The notes below the pieces were generated by a model that ran no database searches, was not told the DNA's origin, and saw only the letters and a program-made list of their open reading frames with translations. A DNA stretch of 64,000 nucleotides from CAMDPA01 sp965223035 (GTDB taxonomy: Bacteria; Pseudomonadota; Alphaproteobacteria; Rhizobiales; Hyphomicrobiaceae). The stretch spans positions 5,518,001-5,582,000 of the forward strand of contig OZ244980.1 in the NCBI GenBank assembly GCA_965223035.1, written 5' to 3'. Made by a program: the position numbers and the translations under genes. This document shows positions 26,814 to 35,778 of this stretch, piece by piece (positions within the stretch are counted from its first letter, which is position 1; each line of letters starts with the position of its first letter).

Positions 26814-27299
26814 ATGTCGACGAATTCTAGCAGCATCGAAAACCTTCAAACGGCGCTGGCCATGGAGTTGGCGGCGGTCAATCAGTACATGCTGCATGCG
26901 CATGTGCTTGAGGACTGGGGGCTCGATCAGCTCGCAGCCAAGATGCGCAACGAAATGCAGGAAGAGCTGGGTCACGCCCAACAATTCATACACCGCATTA
27001 TGTTTCTTAAGGGCAACCCCGTGTTGAAGGCGGCGAAAGTGCCAGAGCGTGCCCAAGGTTTGAGCGATATGTTCCAAACTGATTTGGAGGACGAGGGGCA
27101 GGCCATCAGGTTTTATACGGATGCGGCGCAGGCCGCAGCCGAGGCGAAAGACATCGGATCCCGCACGATCTTTGAGCGCATCTTGCTCGATGAGGAGGGC
27201 CATAAGGCCTGGCTGGAACTCCAACTGGATCTGTTGCGTAGGATCGGTGAGGAGAGATATGTCTCCAGGTACATGACCATCGAGAGCGGCGAGGCTTGA
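26814..27299 (+). CDS. bfr: Bacterioferritin
   Basis: Iron-storage ferritin-like four-helix protein, 161 residues, which oxidises Fe2+ and stores ferric mineral in a 24-mer shell. All six di-iron ferroxidase ligands are present at the positions numbered in E. coli Bfr: Glu18, Glu51, His54, Glu94, Glu127 and His130. The residue at 52, where E. coli Bfr has the haem-binding Met, is Leu (EELGHA), so haem may be absent or bound differently. GGAGCG precedes the ATG. No ferredoxin (bfd) gene adjoins it. Flanked by family B elements B4 and B5. Confidence 0.95.
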   Translation: MSTNSSSIENLQTALAMELAAVNQYMLHAHVLEDWGLDQLAAKMRNEMQEELGHAQQFIHRIMFLKGNPVLKAAKVPERAQGLSDMFQTDLEDEGQAIRFYTDAAQAAAEAKDIGSRTIFERILLDEEGHKAWLELQLDLLRRIGEERYVSRYMTIESGEA

Positions 27300-27393
27300 G
27301 CAACGCTCGGCTGGCAGCCGAACATCGGATGATGGCCGCCCGGTCCGTGCGTGACGCACCATCGTGGATCGGCGCCACGCTCGTTATGGCGTT

Positions 27394-27544
27394 GTAGAGC
27401 AACCTGCGTTTCATTGGCATCGCAACGATCCCGATTCGTAGCAGGTTGCTCTCCACTTTAACGGCGATCATCTTTGCGCCTTAAATCGGAACCGGCGCAA
27501 TTGGAATCGGCGTTGCGGTTCCGATTTAAGGCGCGATGATCTAG
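27394..27544 (-). repeat. Hairpin element family B, copy B5 (full, minus orientation, extended loop)
   Basis: Reading plus: TAGAGCAACCTGCG, hairpin 2 (decayed), linker TCCACTTTAACGGCGATCATC, then hairpin 1 with the enlarged CGCAATTGG-containing loop, ending GCGATGATCTAG. It is the inverted sister of B3. Confidence 0.9.
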
Positions 27545-27663
27545 GCTCAGCACACGGTTCGCGGTCGACGGCCCGTCAAATCGGCGGCGTCCACCAGCTC
27601 CCCGACCGGCCGGCGATCGCACACAGTTCGCACATGACCGGCCGTCGCGGAGCGGCGCTGGCG

Positions 27664-27897
27664 TTAGCGCCAGCGGCCCTTGGAGCGACCACGCGAGCGT
27701 AGTAAGCCCCAATCCATGCGCCGCGAGTGAGTGACAACAACCCTCGTCTTGCGCTTGGCCGGACGGGTCCAAGTCATCATTCTGGTCAGCATGCAGTCCT
27801 TGCGAATGCCGCGATCTTTGCCTCCGGCCAGCGCCGTGGCCGGAACGATCATGAGGGTGGCCGCTGCAATAGCTCCGAACATCAATGACGTCTTCAT
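27664..27897 (-). CDS. Small secreted, strongly basic protein
   Basis: A 77-residue protein with a textbook Sec signal peptide (MKTSLMFGAIAAATLMIVP, cut after ATALA) and a mature part of about 53 residues very rich in Arg and Lys (KDRGIRKDC, RPAKRKTRVVV, SRGRSKGRW). AAGGAG lies eight bases before the ATG, which supports translation. No family recognised. A mature protein this basic might bind nucleic acid, polyphosphate or the cell envelope; that is inference. It stands alone between B5 and A4. Confidence 0.62.
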   Translation of the reverse strand: MKTSLMFGAIAAATLMIVPATALAGGKDRGIRKDCMLTRMMTWTRPAKRKTRVVVTHSRRMDWGLLRSRGRSKGRWR

Positions 27898-28203
27898 CCA
27901 TATACTCCTTGACTCGGGCCGGCAGAAAAGGATCGATGGCAGGCCAGCCCGTGGGCCTATTAGAACTTGGTGCGGATAAATTTGTCTATTGATTTTCAGG
28001 AATGTAGCGGAGCAAGGTTAATGTGTTAATTTAATGCGACGAAAGTCCGATCGCGCACGAATCTGGGGAAATCGAGATTTTCGGAAACGGACGCCAACGG
28101 CGGCGCCGGATCGGCTGTGAGCAGTCGGATGGAAAGAACCTTCCCGCAATCCGTCGCACCCTTGACACGTGCGTTAAAGCGCCACCCGACCAATGGGCGC
28201 GCT

Positions 28204-28330
28204 TGAGCGTTCACCGTTTGCTGGAACCATCCCGCTGCCCCGCCCGGCCACCGCATGGCGCGTGTGTGTGGATGGCCGGGCGGGGCAGCGGGCAGGCAGG
28301 GGCAACCCGCCCAAGGCGGACAGGATCTAG
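28204..28330 (+). repeat. Hairpin element family A, copy A4
   Basis: GAGCGTTCACCGTTTGCTGG, arm CCCGCTGCCCCGCCCGGCCA and an exactly matching return arm TGGCCGGGCGGGGCAGCGGG. CTG/CAG replaces the consensus CTC/GAG on both sides. It ends GGACAGGATCTAG; that CTAG contains the stop codon of the neighbouring hydrolase. Confidence 0.92.
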
Positions 28331-29211
28331 GACAGATGCTTCTTGAAAAAGTCCATGGTCCGCTGCCAGGCCAACTTTGCCGCCTCTTCATTATACCGAG
28401 GTGTCGAATTGTTATGAAAGGCGTGGCGCGTACCGGGATAGGTATGCATCTCGTACTGCGCATTTTGCGCCTTGAGGGCGGCTTCATAAGCCGGCCGCAT
28501 GCCGTTGATGAGCGGATCGTTCTCCGCGTAATGGATCAGCAGCGGCGCCTTGATCTTGGCGACATCCTCGGTTTTTGGGGCGGCACCGTAGAAGGGCGCG
28601 GCGGCATTCAGGTCCGCGCCCAATTCGACGGCCAGGTAGTTGGTGACGCCGCCGCCGAAGCAGAACCCGGTTGCCCCGAGCTTGCCGTTGGATTGCTCGT
28701 GGTTTTTCAGGAATTTGGCGCTGTTGAGCATGTCGACGAAGATTTTTTGTCGATCGAGGCTGCGCTGCAGCGCCTTGCCGTCATCGTCATTGCCTGGATA
28801 GCCGCCCGCGGCGGTCAGCGCGTCCGGTGCGAGCGCCAAAAAGCCTTCGATCGCGGCGCGGCGGGCGACGTCCTCGATATGGGGATTGAGACCTCGGTTC
28901 TCATGAATAACGAGCACGGCGGGGTAGGGGCCGGCGGACGTCGGCTGAACCAGGTACCCGCGCATTTTGCCCGAGTTTCCGCCGGGCGAACCATAGGTCA
29001 CGTAGCGCGCCTTGATACGCTGATCGGTAAACGAAATCGTCTGTGCCTTGGCGTACTGCGGCAGCAGCGCTTCGGCCATCGCCAAGCCTGACACACCGCC
29101 AACAACCGTGATGTTCGCTGCTTTCGCCAAAAATTCGCGGCGCTGCACGTTGCCGTGACAATAGTCATCGTAAAGCTCATAGATTCGGGGATCTATCTGA
29201 TCGTTGGCCAT
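28327..29211 (-). CDS. Dienelactone hydrolase-family protein with Tat-like leader
   Basis: Alpha/beta hydrolase of 294 residues, related to carboxymethylenebutenolidases (YghX group). The N-terminus carries QRREFLAKAA followed by a hydrophobic run, a twin-arginine-type leader. The catalytic set is visible: Cys nucleophile in GFCFGGG, the conserved Glu in HENRGL, Asp in YAENDPL and His in GTRHAFHN. The usual role is hydrolysis of dienelactones or other esters; the real substrate is unknown. The start at 29211 (MANDQIDPR) is chosen for family fit. Its TAG stop lies inside the end of element A4. Confidence 0.92.
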   Translation of the reverse strand: MANDQIDPRIYELYDDYCHGNVQRREFLAKAANITVVGGVSGLAMAEALLPQYAKAQTISFTDQRIKARYVTYGSPGGNSGKMRGYLVQPTSAGPYPAVLVIHENRGLNPHIEDVARRAAIEGFLALAPDALTAAGGYPGNDDDGKALQRSLDRQKIFVDMLNSAKFLKNHEQSNGKLGATGFCFGGGVTNYLAVELGADLNAAAPFYGAAPKTEDVAKIKAPLLIHYAENDPLINGMRPAYEAALKAQNAQYEMHTYPGTRHAFHNNSTPRYNEEAAKLAWQRTMDFFKKHLS

Positions 29212-29627
29212 GGCGAATTGTCCTTCGTGTTCCGGCACATACGTTGCGCGGGATCAACAGCGATCGGGTGATGACGGCGCCGGCTGTGACCGGCGCGATC
29301 GAACCCGGCTGCCTGTCAGAACCCGAATCTTAATCTCTGAGCACGGTGGGAGTCGAGACGTTGCCTCGTCGCTGGTCGACCCTCGACCTCGAGCAGCGCC
29401 AAGTCGGCCGGCGGCGATCTGCCACCGGTGGCGTCACGCCTGCGCACTTTCGGGGGTAAGCGGCCAACAAACCTGCCTGCGCCGAAATGGCTAACGGCGC
29501 ACCGGCAGGCGGCAACAAGTCCGAGCTGAGAGTACCGCGCGGAACAGGAACTCACAGACGTTGGCTGTAGGTGTCGTTGCAAAGGGTCAGCAACGGTGCC
29601 CGGTCGGGGTGCTCGTAGGAGGTTTGA
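29212..29627. other. Intergenic region without recognised gene
   Basis: About 415 bases between divergently transcribed hydrolase and desaturase genes. No element copy and no convincing coding frame; it should contain both promoters. Confidence 0.4.
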
Positions 29628-31130
29628 ATGTCTGAGGTGCTCGACGACACAAACCCGATTGGTTGGAGTGACAAGCCCGCGGTTGTCACGGAAGGCCTGA
29701 CGACGGCCATCGGGGCAATCGTCACGATCTATTTCGTCATCGTTGCCTTTTGCATTTATTGGCTTTCATTCCTACCGGCGGCCGCTTTCGCGGTGCTGCT
29801 GCCGCGTCGGCAGTTGGAACGCATCGCCTTGCCCGTGTTGCTGATCTCCTCAATTGCGCTCGCTGCCTTGACCCAGACCATCGAAGGCTTCTTTCCAGAC
29901 TATTCCAACCCGATGGAAATCCTGCGAGAGCTGGCACTGTGGTGCGGGATCGGCGTGTTCGCGCGCTGCTACCTGATCTATACCGAGCAGCCGGCGACCT
30001 TTGACGAAATCACGGCGAGCGTGGCCAACCGCTGGCCGGATCGTTGGTTTGCCACTCACCTGCACAATCCCCTCGACGCAGCCTTCACCCGCATATGGAT
30101 CGGCAATGCGGTAGCGACAATCCCCGTCACCATGCTGCTGATCCTGCCATCGACCATCAACTACTTCGTTCTCGCCACCTGGAGTGCCGTGCTCTTGTTG
30201 GTGCTATTCCCGCAGGACCTGATCGAACACACCCACATGCACAATCGCCTATTCACGCCGAAGATCGGCGCAAGCAATCGGGTCAAGCGTATCCTTAGCG
30301 CCATCAGGTGGTTCTTCGAGTATCCGATTACCCTGCTCACCATCCGCATGCCGGAATTCTACCGCATCCAGCATGTCTACGTGCACCACGTTGAGGACAA
30401 TGGCCCAAACGACACGCAATCGACCATGGCCTATGACCGAACGAGCGTCCTCGATTTCGGCCGCCACGCGTTGCTGCAAGGGCTCGATCTGCTGACCGGT
30501 TGCCTGGTGATCCCCTATCTGCGGCGCAAGGGCAAAACCCGCCAGATCCGAGAGCTGCTGCATGGGATGGCGGTCTTTTACGCTATCGTGCTGGCCATCG
30601 CCCCGTTCAACCCCATCGCCGCCGCCATGATCCTCGTCAGCCGATTGGTGGGTGGACAGATCCTGTCACTGTTCTGCTTCTTCCAACATGGTTTGATCGA
30701 CCCCAACGACGTCACCAACGTGCACGGCAACACCGTCAATTTTCAGGGCTATGAGCACGGACACCTCGGCGCTGACTTCCACGTGGAGCACCACCTCAAG
30801 CCGGCCCGGCATTGGAGCGTCTACCATGTCGAGTCAAACAAGGAGACCGAGGCGCACGAGGAAGGTCACCGTGCCTTGGTGCTCGACAAGGGCTTTTATT
30901 CTCCACTGGGCATGATCCGGGCGCTGTGGACACGCGATTACGCCGGCATCGCGGATCGGGCCAAAATGCGGGGGATGACTGCGGACCCGGGCCAGCTTGC
31001 CGCGCTGGTCCATGCCCGCACCCGTCCCATCGGCGAGACCGAGCGGCAGGGGATCATGGCATGGGTCGATCATTGGCTCGGTCGGGTGTTGGGATATGCG
31101 CTACCCACCGATCTGCGGGTGGGTCCGTGA
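29628..31130 (+). CDS. Membrane fatty-acid desaturase/hydroxylase-family protein
   Basis: Integral membrane di-iron protein of 500 residues. Three histidine clusters are visible: HTHMHN, HVYVHH and, near the C-terminus, GADFHVEHHLKPARH, the pattern of membrane desaturases, hydroxylases and related oxygenases. At least six hydrophobic helices are seen. AGGAGG lies just before the ATG, so the start is firm. The substrate is probably a lipid, but alkane, carotenoid or other membrane substrates cannot be excluded. Single gene, followed by elements A5 and A6. Confidence 0.9.
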   Translation: MSEVLDDTNPIGWSDKPAVVTEGLTTAIGAIVTIYFVIVAFCIYWLSFLPAAAFAVLLPRRQLERIALPVLLISSIALAALTQTIEGFFPDYSNPMEILRELALWCGIGVFARCYLIYTEQPATFDEITASVANRWPDRWFATHLHNPLDAAFTRIWIGNAVATIPVTMLLILPSTINYFVLATWSAVLLLVLFPQDLIEHTHMHNRLFTPKIGASNRVKRILSAIRWFFEYPITLLTIRMPEFYRIQHVYVHHVEDNGPNDTQSTMAYDRTSVLDFGRHALLQGLDLLTGCLVIPYLRRKGKTRQIRELLHGMAVFYAIVLAIAPFNPIAAAMILVSRLVGGQILSLFCFFQHGLIDPNDVTNVHGNTVNFQGYEHGHLGADFHVEHHLKPARHWSVYHVESNKETEAHEEGHRALVLDKGFYSPLGMIRALWTRDYAGIADRAKMRGMTADPGQLAALVHARTRPIGETERQGIMAWVDHWLGRVLGYALPTDLRVGP

Positions 31131-31237
31131 TGTCAGGGACGACCCGGCAACGAAAGCGGCGGCAAAGACGGCGAGAGATGCCTGTGGTACAGCTTTTCGG
31201 CAGTTTTCTCGATCAACGTCGATCAGGCGCCCAAAGC

Positions 31238-31345
31238 CTGTCAGCGCGTGCTGGAACCGTCCCGCTCCCGCGCCCGCTCACCCAATGGCATGCTTGTGCG
31301 AGTGGCCGGTTGGGCAAGCCAGCCGGCACCGCAGATCCGCCGTGG
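31238..31345 (+). repeat. Hairpin element family A, copy A5
   Basis: GCGCGTGCTGGAACC, then arm CCCGCTCCCGCGCCCGCTCACCC, loop AATGGCATGCTTG, a partly decayed return arm GAGTGGCCGGTTGGG and AGCCGGCA, ending near GATCCGCC. Confidence 0.8.
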
Positions 31346-31469
31346 TCGGACACGCCAAAGCTGTCGACGGCAATCATCAGCCAAATGCGACATGGTCTTG
31401 CTGGTCTTGATATCGGAGTCAGTCATCACGCCACGGAGTTCGTCGGGCAACGGGATTAGGATGCCAATT

Positions 31470-31721
31470 ATGAATGAACAGGTTCAGCGAATTGTCGTAT
31501 TTGCCATTGTCGGCATTCTCGCAGGCTTTTTGGCCGGTTCCATGTTCGATGGCACAGGAACGTTGGGCTACTTGGTAGCAGGCTTAGTTGGCGCGTTTGC
31601 CGGAGGCTATATCTTCTCTGTGTTAGTCAATCTGGACATCAAGAACGAGCTGGTATCGCAGATCGCAACGTCCGCGCTCGGCGCCATCGTTGTTGTTTTT
31701 CTGGCCAGGCTGGTCCTTTAA
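31470..31721 (+). CDS. GlsB/YeaQ/YmgE-type small membrane protein
   Basis: An 83-residue protein with three hydrophobic, glycine-rich segments (FAIVGILAGFLAGSMF, YLVAGLVGAFAGGYIF, IATSALGAIVVVFLARL), typical of the transglycosylase-associated/GlsB family of stress-linked inner-membrane proteins of unknown mechanism. AGGATG lies before the ATG at 31470; an ATG nine bases earlier (31461) is also possible. It sits between elements A5 and A6. Confidence 0.82.
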   Translation: MNEQVQRIVVFAIVGILAGFLAGSMFDGTGTLGYLVAGLVGAFAGGYIFSVLVNLDIKNELVSQIATSALGAIVVVFLARLVL

Positions 31722-31816
31722 CCCGCGCGGCTTCCCCGGGCCCCGTTCAGCCAATAAGGCCCGTCCGGCTGTCTGCCCAGATTGCGCGCCGCATCTGGCT
31801 GCCGACGGCATTATTG

Positions 31817-31942
31817 TGCGTTTCAGTGTTGGCTGGAACCACCCCGCCTGCCAGCTCGCCACCCACAACGTCGTGCCATTGGGCTGAAGGGCTGGGAGAA
31901 CAGACCGGCAAGGCTAACCCGCCTGCGGCGGAAATGATCTAG
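31817..31942 (+). repeat. Hairpin element family A, copy A6
   Basis: GCGTTTCAGTGTTGGCTGG, AACC, a decayed stem, then ACCGGCAAGGCTAACC and the small palindrome CCGCCTGCGGCGG, ending AAATGATCTAG. About 50 bases upstream of B6. Confidence 0.85.
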
Positions 31943-31992
31943 ACAATCCAATCGTCAGGCCGTTCAAATACGGTTCCCATAGCAGAGCTTCC

Positions 31993-32128
31993 CTAGAGCA
32001 GCCTGCAATCTGTTGGACCCGGAACGATCCCGATTAAAGGCTGAACGTTGCTCACCACCTCAAGGGTGATCACCGTGCCTTGAATTGGGACCAGCTTTGC
32101 GGTTCAAATTCAAGGCACGGTGAACTAG
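31993..32128 (-). repeat. Hairpin element family B, copy B6 (full, minus orientation)
   Basis: CTAGAGCAGCC, decayed hairpin 2, CGTTGCTCACCACCTCAAGG linker, then hairpin 1 pairing TGCCTTGAATT with AATTCAAGGCA (both sides differ from consensus), ending GTGAACTAG. Confidence 0.88.
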
Positions 32129-32240
32129 ATCGACGCGCAGACGAGGAGGCGCTAGGCTAACCGCCGCATGGGGCCGGTCTTTTCCACTGTCGGCCGTTGC
32201 ACCATTATAGAATACACCGTCGGTGAGTTAGGATCGTATC

Positions 32241-32594
32241 ATGGCGTATGTCACTGTCACGCACTGGACCACAACTGAGTGGACAACCGAAATGGTGCAG
32301 CAAGCCAATCGATTTTTTGTTCCGTCGATCATTTCTACGGGTGCGAGTTCGGTGCAAATGGTAAAAACGGGCGATCTCAGTTTTTGCGTGATAACGCTTT
32401 TTGCAAACGAGGCGACGGGCGTAGCTGCACAACAAAAAATTGCCGAAATTCGAGAGAAAGCAGCATCCGACCTTCCCATGAAAATGGTTTCGGCGGTTGG
32501 TGGCTCAGTATTTGCAGCTTCCTCGAGCAAGGATTTAGAGCCGATATTTCAGCACCTTTCCAATAGATTTAGAGACCATGATAGTGGTGAATAG
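32241..32594 (+). CDS. Hypothetical protein, 117 residues
   Basis: Family not recognised. The protein is soluble with alternating hydrophobic residues, as in a ferredoxin-like or ABM-type fold (MAYVTVTHW, then KTGDLSFCVITLFANE, later AVGGSVFAASS), but no catalytic motif is seen. TAGGATC precedes the ATG. Its base composition is more AT-rich than the neighbours, possibly a transferred gene. It stands alone after B6. Confidence 0.6.
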   Translation: MAYVTVTHWTTTEWTTEMVQQANRFFVPSIISTGASSVQMVKTGDLSFCVITLFANEATGVAAQQKIAEIREKAASDLPMKMVSAVGGSVFAASSSKDLEPIFQHLSNRFRDHDSGE

Positions 32595-32937
32595 GAAGCA
32601 TGCCTTGACCGGATGCGATCCTACGAATGACGACATTGCGGAGCGCGGCGCGCATAGGGCGGTCCTGTTAGAGATTGACCGAACCCCTCGTCTTTGCCCA
32701 CAGCGCCCCGTCGCCGGGGCTCGTGCGATACGTTTTGCATGGCCAGGATCTCAGACACATTTGCCCCGATGCGTCTCGACCTCGACCTCGGAACGCCCAA
32801 CGGGCTTCGACGGTGCGGATCGAAGTGCTTTTGAGCGGTTTCAATGACCTGACGCGCGTGTCTCCTCGACTTCTACAGTTACCGGTAATAGCTCTGCTGG
32901 CCCAAAGCATCCCGCCAACGTGAGGCTTAGATCCAGA
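32595..32937. other. Intergenic region without recognised gene
   Basis: About 340 bases. Short frames are present but none resembles a protein family, and there is no A or B element. Confidence 0.4.
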
Positions 32938-33216
32938 TCAGTGGATCCGAGATCGGAAGTCGTAAAGTTCCAGCGACAGATCCTTGTGTCTAGCTGCTTC
33001 GTGACACGAGTTTGGGCCGCCGCAGCGATTGAGCTGTTGATCCTTCTGCGATGCCTCAAATACCATATCATAGGCATGCCTATGCATTAGGTTCTGGGCA
33101 TCCCGTGTCGTGGCCGCCGCATCCACCAGATAGCCTTCGTCCTCGAGATAAGCGATGAGGAGCGTGCGCACGATCAAATCCTTTTCAACAATGAGTATTC
33201 TTGGTTCCCAACTCAT
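32938..33216 (-). CDS. Truncated response-regulator receiver-like protein
   Basis: A 92-residue protein. The first ~55 residues follow the receiver fold (PRILIVEKDLIVRTLLIAYLEDEGY, split here only by its own helices, then VDAAATTRDAQNLM and HAYDMVF). After YDMVF the expected phospho-acceptor Asp and the rest of the domain are replaced by unrelated polar sequence to the stop. GGAGG lies before the ATG at 33216, so it may still be translated. It is probably a decayed or frameshifted receiver that cannot be phosphorylated in the usual way. No kinase gene adjoins it. Confidence 0.6.
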   Translation of the reverse strand: MSWEPRILIVEKDLIVRTLLIAYLEDEGYLVDAAATTRDAQNLMHRHAYDMVFEASQKDQQLNRCGGPNSCHEAARHKDLSLELYDFRSRIH

Positions 33217-33402
33217 CTTCCGGTTCCTCCATGCTGTGCAGCAAGAACGTGAACGACCCTCACACTTTTCGAAGACAAGCAGGAGACTGGATGTCCCTGC
33301 TTGGCCGAGGACTGTGGAACGGCCCCATGGACCAATTGGTCGAGGACACGGTGACCGAACAAATCCTGGAGGACCCGTTCGGTGCACGGTGCTAGCGAAT
33401 TT

Positions 33403-34266
33403 TCATGGGTTACGCGAGGATGGCCGCCGCGCCCACAGCTCGCCAAACTTCATCAAATGATAATCAAAAAACGGTTTGCTGATCTCAACTTGAAAACCCC
33501 GCGCTTCCATTAACTCGACCAACTCTTCGTGCTGTTGACCGGGTTGCAATTCGTGGAATTCCATCGCAATTCGCTGAATGCGGCTCCAATGCTCGTCGGC
33601 GAGGTTGCGAAAGATCTCATATTCACCGCCCTCGCAATCGATCTTCAGATAATCGACCGTCTGCAAATCCAGTTGATCCATGATGGTTCCCAGCGAAATA
33701 CAGGGGGCCCGCACCGACACCGGCTCAACCTGATTTCCTAGGTTTAGCATCTTGATTGCAAACCGAGTCGTCCAGGCCGGCTGCACGCCGACCTGATGGG
33801 TAACTATGTTGAACGAGGGATAATCCACAAAGTTTAAAACGTCACCGTCGCGACCAACTGCTGCGTTCAGCACCGTGACGTTTTCAATGTTGTTCAGCCG
33901 GATGTTCGCGTCGAGACACTCAACGACGTTCATTGGCTCAATCGCCACCACTCGGCCATTGGGAGCCTGCGGCGCAGCCCACATCACGAACATGCCCATG
34001 TTCGCACCTACGTCGACAATCGTGTCGTCGGGCCGAATTTCGAAGCCCGTGCGGTGGTAGCGTCGTTTACGAAAGATCTCTTTTTCCAGGAACCGCGCGG
34101 CTTTGAGCATCGCTCGCGTGGGTACGTGGAAGGTCAATGAATTGGCGAGTGGAATTGTATGCTCAGACCGTCCGCCAGCGTGCCTGCCAATTGCACCCAG
34201 TTCGTCCGCAGCTGGTGGATGGGGAGCAAATTTTTTGATCGCCGCCGGTATTTCTTGGTAAGCCAT
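33403..34266 (-). CDS. FkbM-family methyltransferase
   Basis: SAM-dependent methyltransferase of 287 residues. SAM-binding motif IVDVGANMGMF is followed by VVAIEPMNVV (acidic ribose-binding residue) and the family core VDYLKIDCEGGEYEIF. Such enzymes methylate hydroxyl or amide groups on sugars, lipids or natural products. The start at 34266 (MAYQEIP) has GGAGG seven bases upstream. Downstream is the receiver fragment and upstream a flavodoxin-like gene, both same strand; whether they share a transcript is unclear (gaps of about 186 bases each). Substrate unknown. Confidence 0.88.
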   Translation of the reverse strand: MAYQEIPAAIKKFAPHPPAADELGAIGRHAGGRSEHTIPLANSLTFHVPTRAMLKAARFLEKEIFRKRRYHRTGFEIRPDDTIVDVGANMGMFVMWAAPQAPNGRVVAIEPMNVVECLDANIRLNNIENVTVLNAAVGRDGDVLNFVDYPSFNIVTHQVGVQPAWTTRFAIKMLNLGNQVEPVSVRAPCISLGTIMDQLDLQTVDYLKIDCEGGEYEIFRNLADEHWSRIQRIAMEFHELQPGQQHEELVELMEARGFQVEISKPFFDYHLMKFGELWARRPSSRNP

Positions 34267-34452
34267 ATCATCCTCCATTGGAAACACTTCTCACCTCGGC
34301 GCTCAGCCATCTTCAGTTGGATCATATTGAGTTACAATCGTGGACGCGTCTCCGTCTCATTCGTCAGCGAAATCGGCGAGTGTACCTTTGACCGGTCGAT
34401 GCCATTCTGGCCGGTTCGTCCCCACAGCTGTATTCTGCGGGAATCCCGTCTC

Positions 34453-35190
34453 TCAATATTTTGCGACTGTGCAGGTTTCTGTGAGGCTTGCATGAATTGA
34501 CGTTTCGGGCTGTTGGGTGTGCTTAGGGTCGATGCCAAGGTGCGAAATTGTGTCCAGAACCCCGCGGCCCAGTTCCTGCGCAAACTCCTTCGCCCTGGCT
34601 ATGCCTTCGTCCGACACACCAAATTTGTAGATCTTAAAGCCCAAGAATCGGTCCAGATTGGCGTCGTTCCTCATATAGCTGATGAACGACATTTCCGAGC
34701 GGATGTAGCCGCCCTCAAAACAGAAGGCTGCCCCATCAACAAACCTGCCGCCTTGCTTGCTGGCCAACTTCTTGACCAGACGCAGATTGGTCCACCAAAT
34801 CTTGCGGCACACGGCAAACACGGCGAAACGCCTGTTCTCGAGCAATTGCCTGGCTGCAGGTGACTTCAAGAAGGATCCAATCGGCATCGCCGGATAAAAC
34901 CACCATGTCGGCGAACCGATGCAAATCAGATCGTATTGGCGCGTGAGAATTTCTTCTGGCACGCGGATCTGGCCGGTCCTTCCTAGCAATTGCGCCGGCA
35001 GCAATTCCATTATCGTGCGGAGCAACTTCGGCTTGTCCGACAGCTGCAAGCGATATCGCTGATCGATGAAGTCGATAGTGCATTCCTCGACCTCAAACCC
35101 TAGCTCATGGAACGCCTTTGCCATCGCTTCAGAAACCCGGCGGGTTTGATTGGTGAAAGTATAGTATAAGATCAGAATGCGCGGTTTCAT
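34453..35190 (-). CDS. Flavodoxin-fold NAD(P)H/FMN protein
   Basis: A 245-residue protein with a flavodoxin-like N-terminus: ILILYYTFTNQTRRVSEAM forms the FMN phosphate loop, and ICIGSPTWWFYPAMP contacts the flavin. Longer than simple flavodoxins because of a C-terminal extension of about 80 residues. Likely an electron-transfer or quinone-reductase-like protein, partner unknown. ATG at 35190. It is followed by the FkbM gene on the same strand. Confidence 0.82.
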   Translation of the reverse strand: MKPRILILYYTFTNQTRRVSEAMAKAFHELGFEVEECTIDFIDQRYRLQLSDKPKLLRTIMELLPAQLLGRTGQIRVPEEILTRQYDLICIGSPTWWFYPAMPIGSFLKSPAARQLLENRRFAVFAVCRKIWWTNLRLVKKLASKQGGRFVDGAAFCFEGGYIRSEMSFISYMRNDANLDRFLGFKIYKFGVSDEGIARAKEFAQELGRGVLDTISHLGIDPKHTQQPETSIHASLTETCTVAKY

Positions 35191-35465
35191 GGTCTTTCGC
35201 CTCTGATGTGTGGTTGGCCGAATTCAGATTAACTCACTCCGGCTTGGTTTCGAGCTTTTTTTTTTGGATCTCGTCGCGATAGGCTCATTGGGGTGCTCGC
35301 CATTGTCGGAGGTTTTCGCCCGGCTTTCGCGATACTGTGAAACTGCATTGACATTAATTATATCGTGGCGTCCGGGCTGTCCCTTGCGGAACACCGCTCA
35401 TCGTCAGTTCCGCTGGCACCTTTGGTCGGCCGGCATTAAACCGGAGTATAGCGGCCCTTGTTCTG

Positions 35466-35584
35466 GAGCGTTTCAGAGTTGGCCGGAACCATCACGCTTC
35501 CCCGGCCGGGCCCCAAAATATCGTGCGATTCAGTGGCAGGGCGGCGAGCGGGGGCCGGCAAGGCGTTTCCGCATCGGGCGGAAA
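35466..35584 (+). repeat. Hairpin element family A, copy A7
   Basis: GAGCGTTTCAGAGTTGGCC, GGAACC, an imperfect stem (CACGCTTCCCCGGCCGGGCC against GCAGGGCGGCGAGCGGG), then GCCGGCAAGGC and CCGCATCGGGCGG. The rest of 35191-35778 shows no supported gene. Confidence 0.78.
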
Positions 35585-35778
35585 ATCGAGTTCCCTGTCA
35601 TTAGCGGTCGAGCCAGGATTTACAGCAAACTTGCATCGGTGTTGGTCTGGCTCGACATGGTCAACAATGCGATCGGTCGGCCGTTGCAGCTGGGCGCACC
35701 GTTGCCCGCGCGCGCTGGTATCACCAGGCCCGACACGGGAGCGGACCGGGTCGCTCCCATCCTCAAAAAGCGATCGAC

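Noticed and set aside
27394..27544. B elements as classical MITEs with terminal inverted repeats
   Set aside because: The two ends (ATCATC and AGCAAC inward of CTAG) are not inverted copies of each other; only the CTAG target-like ends match, so a standard MITE model does not fit.
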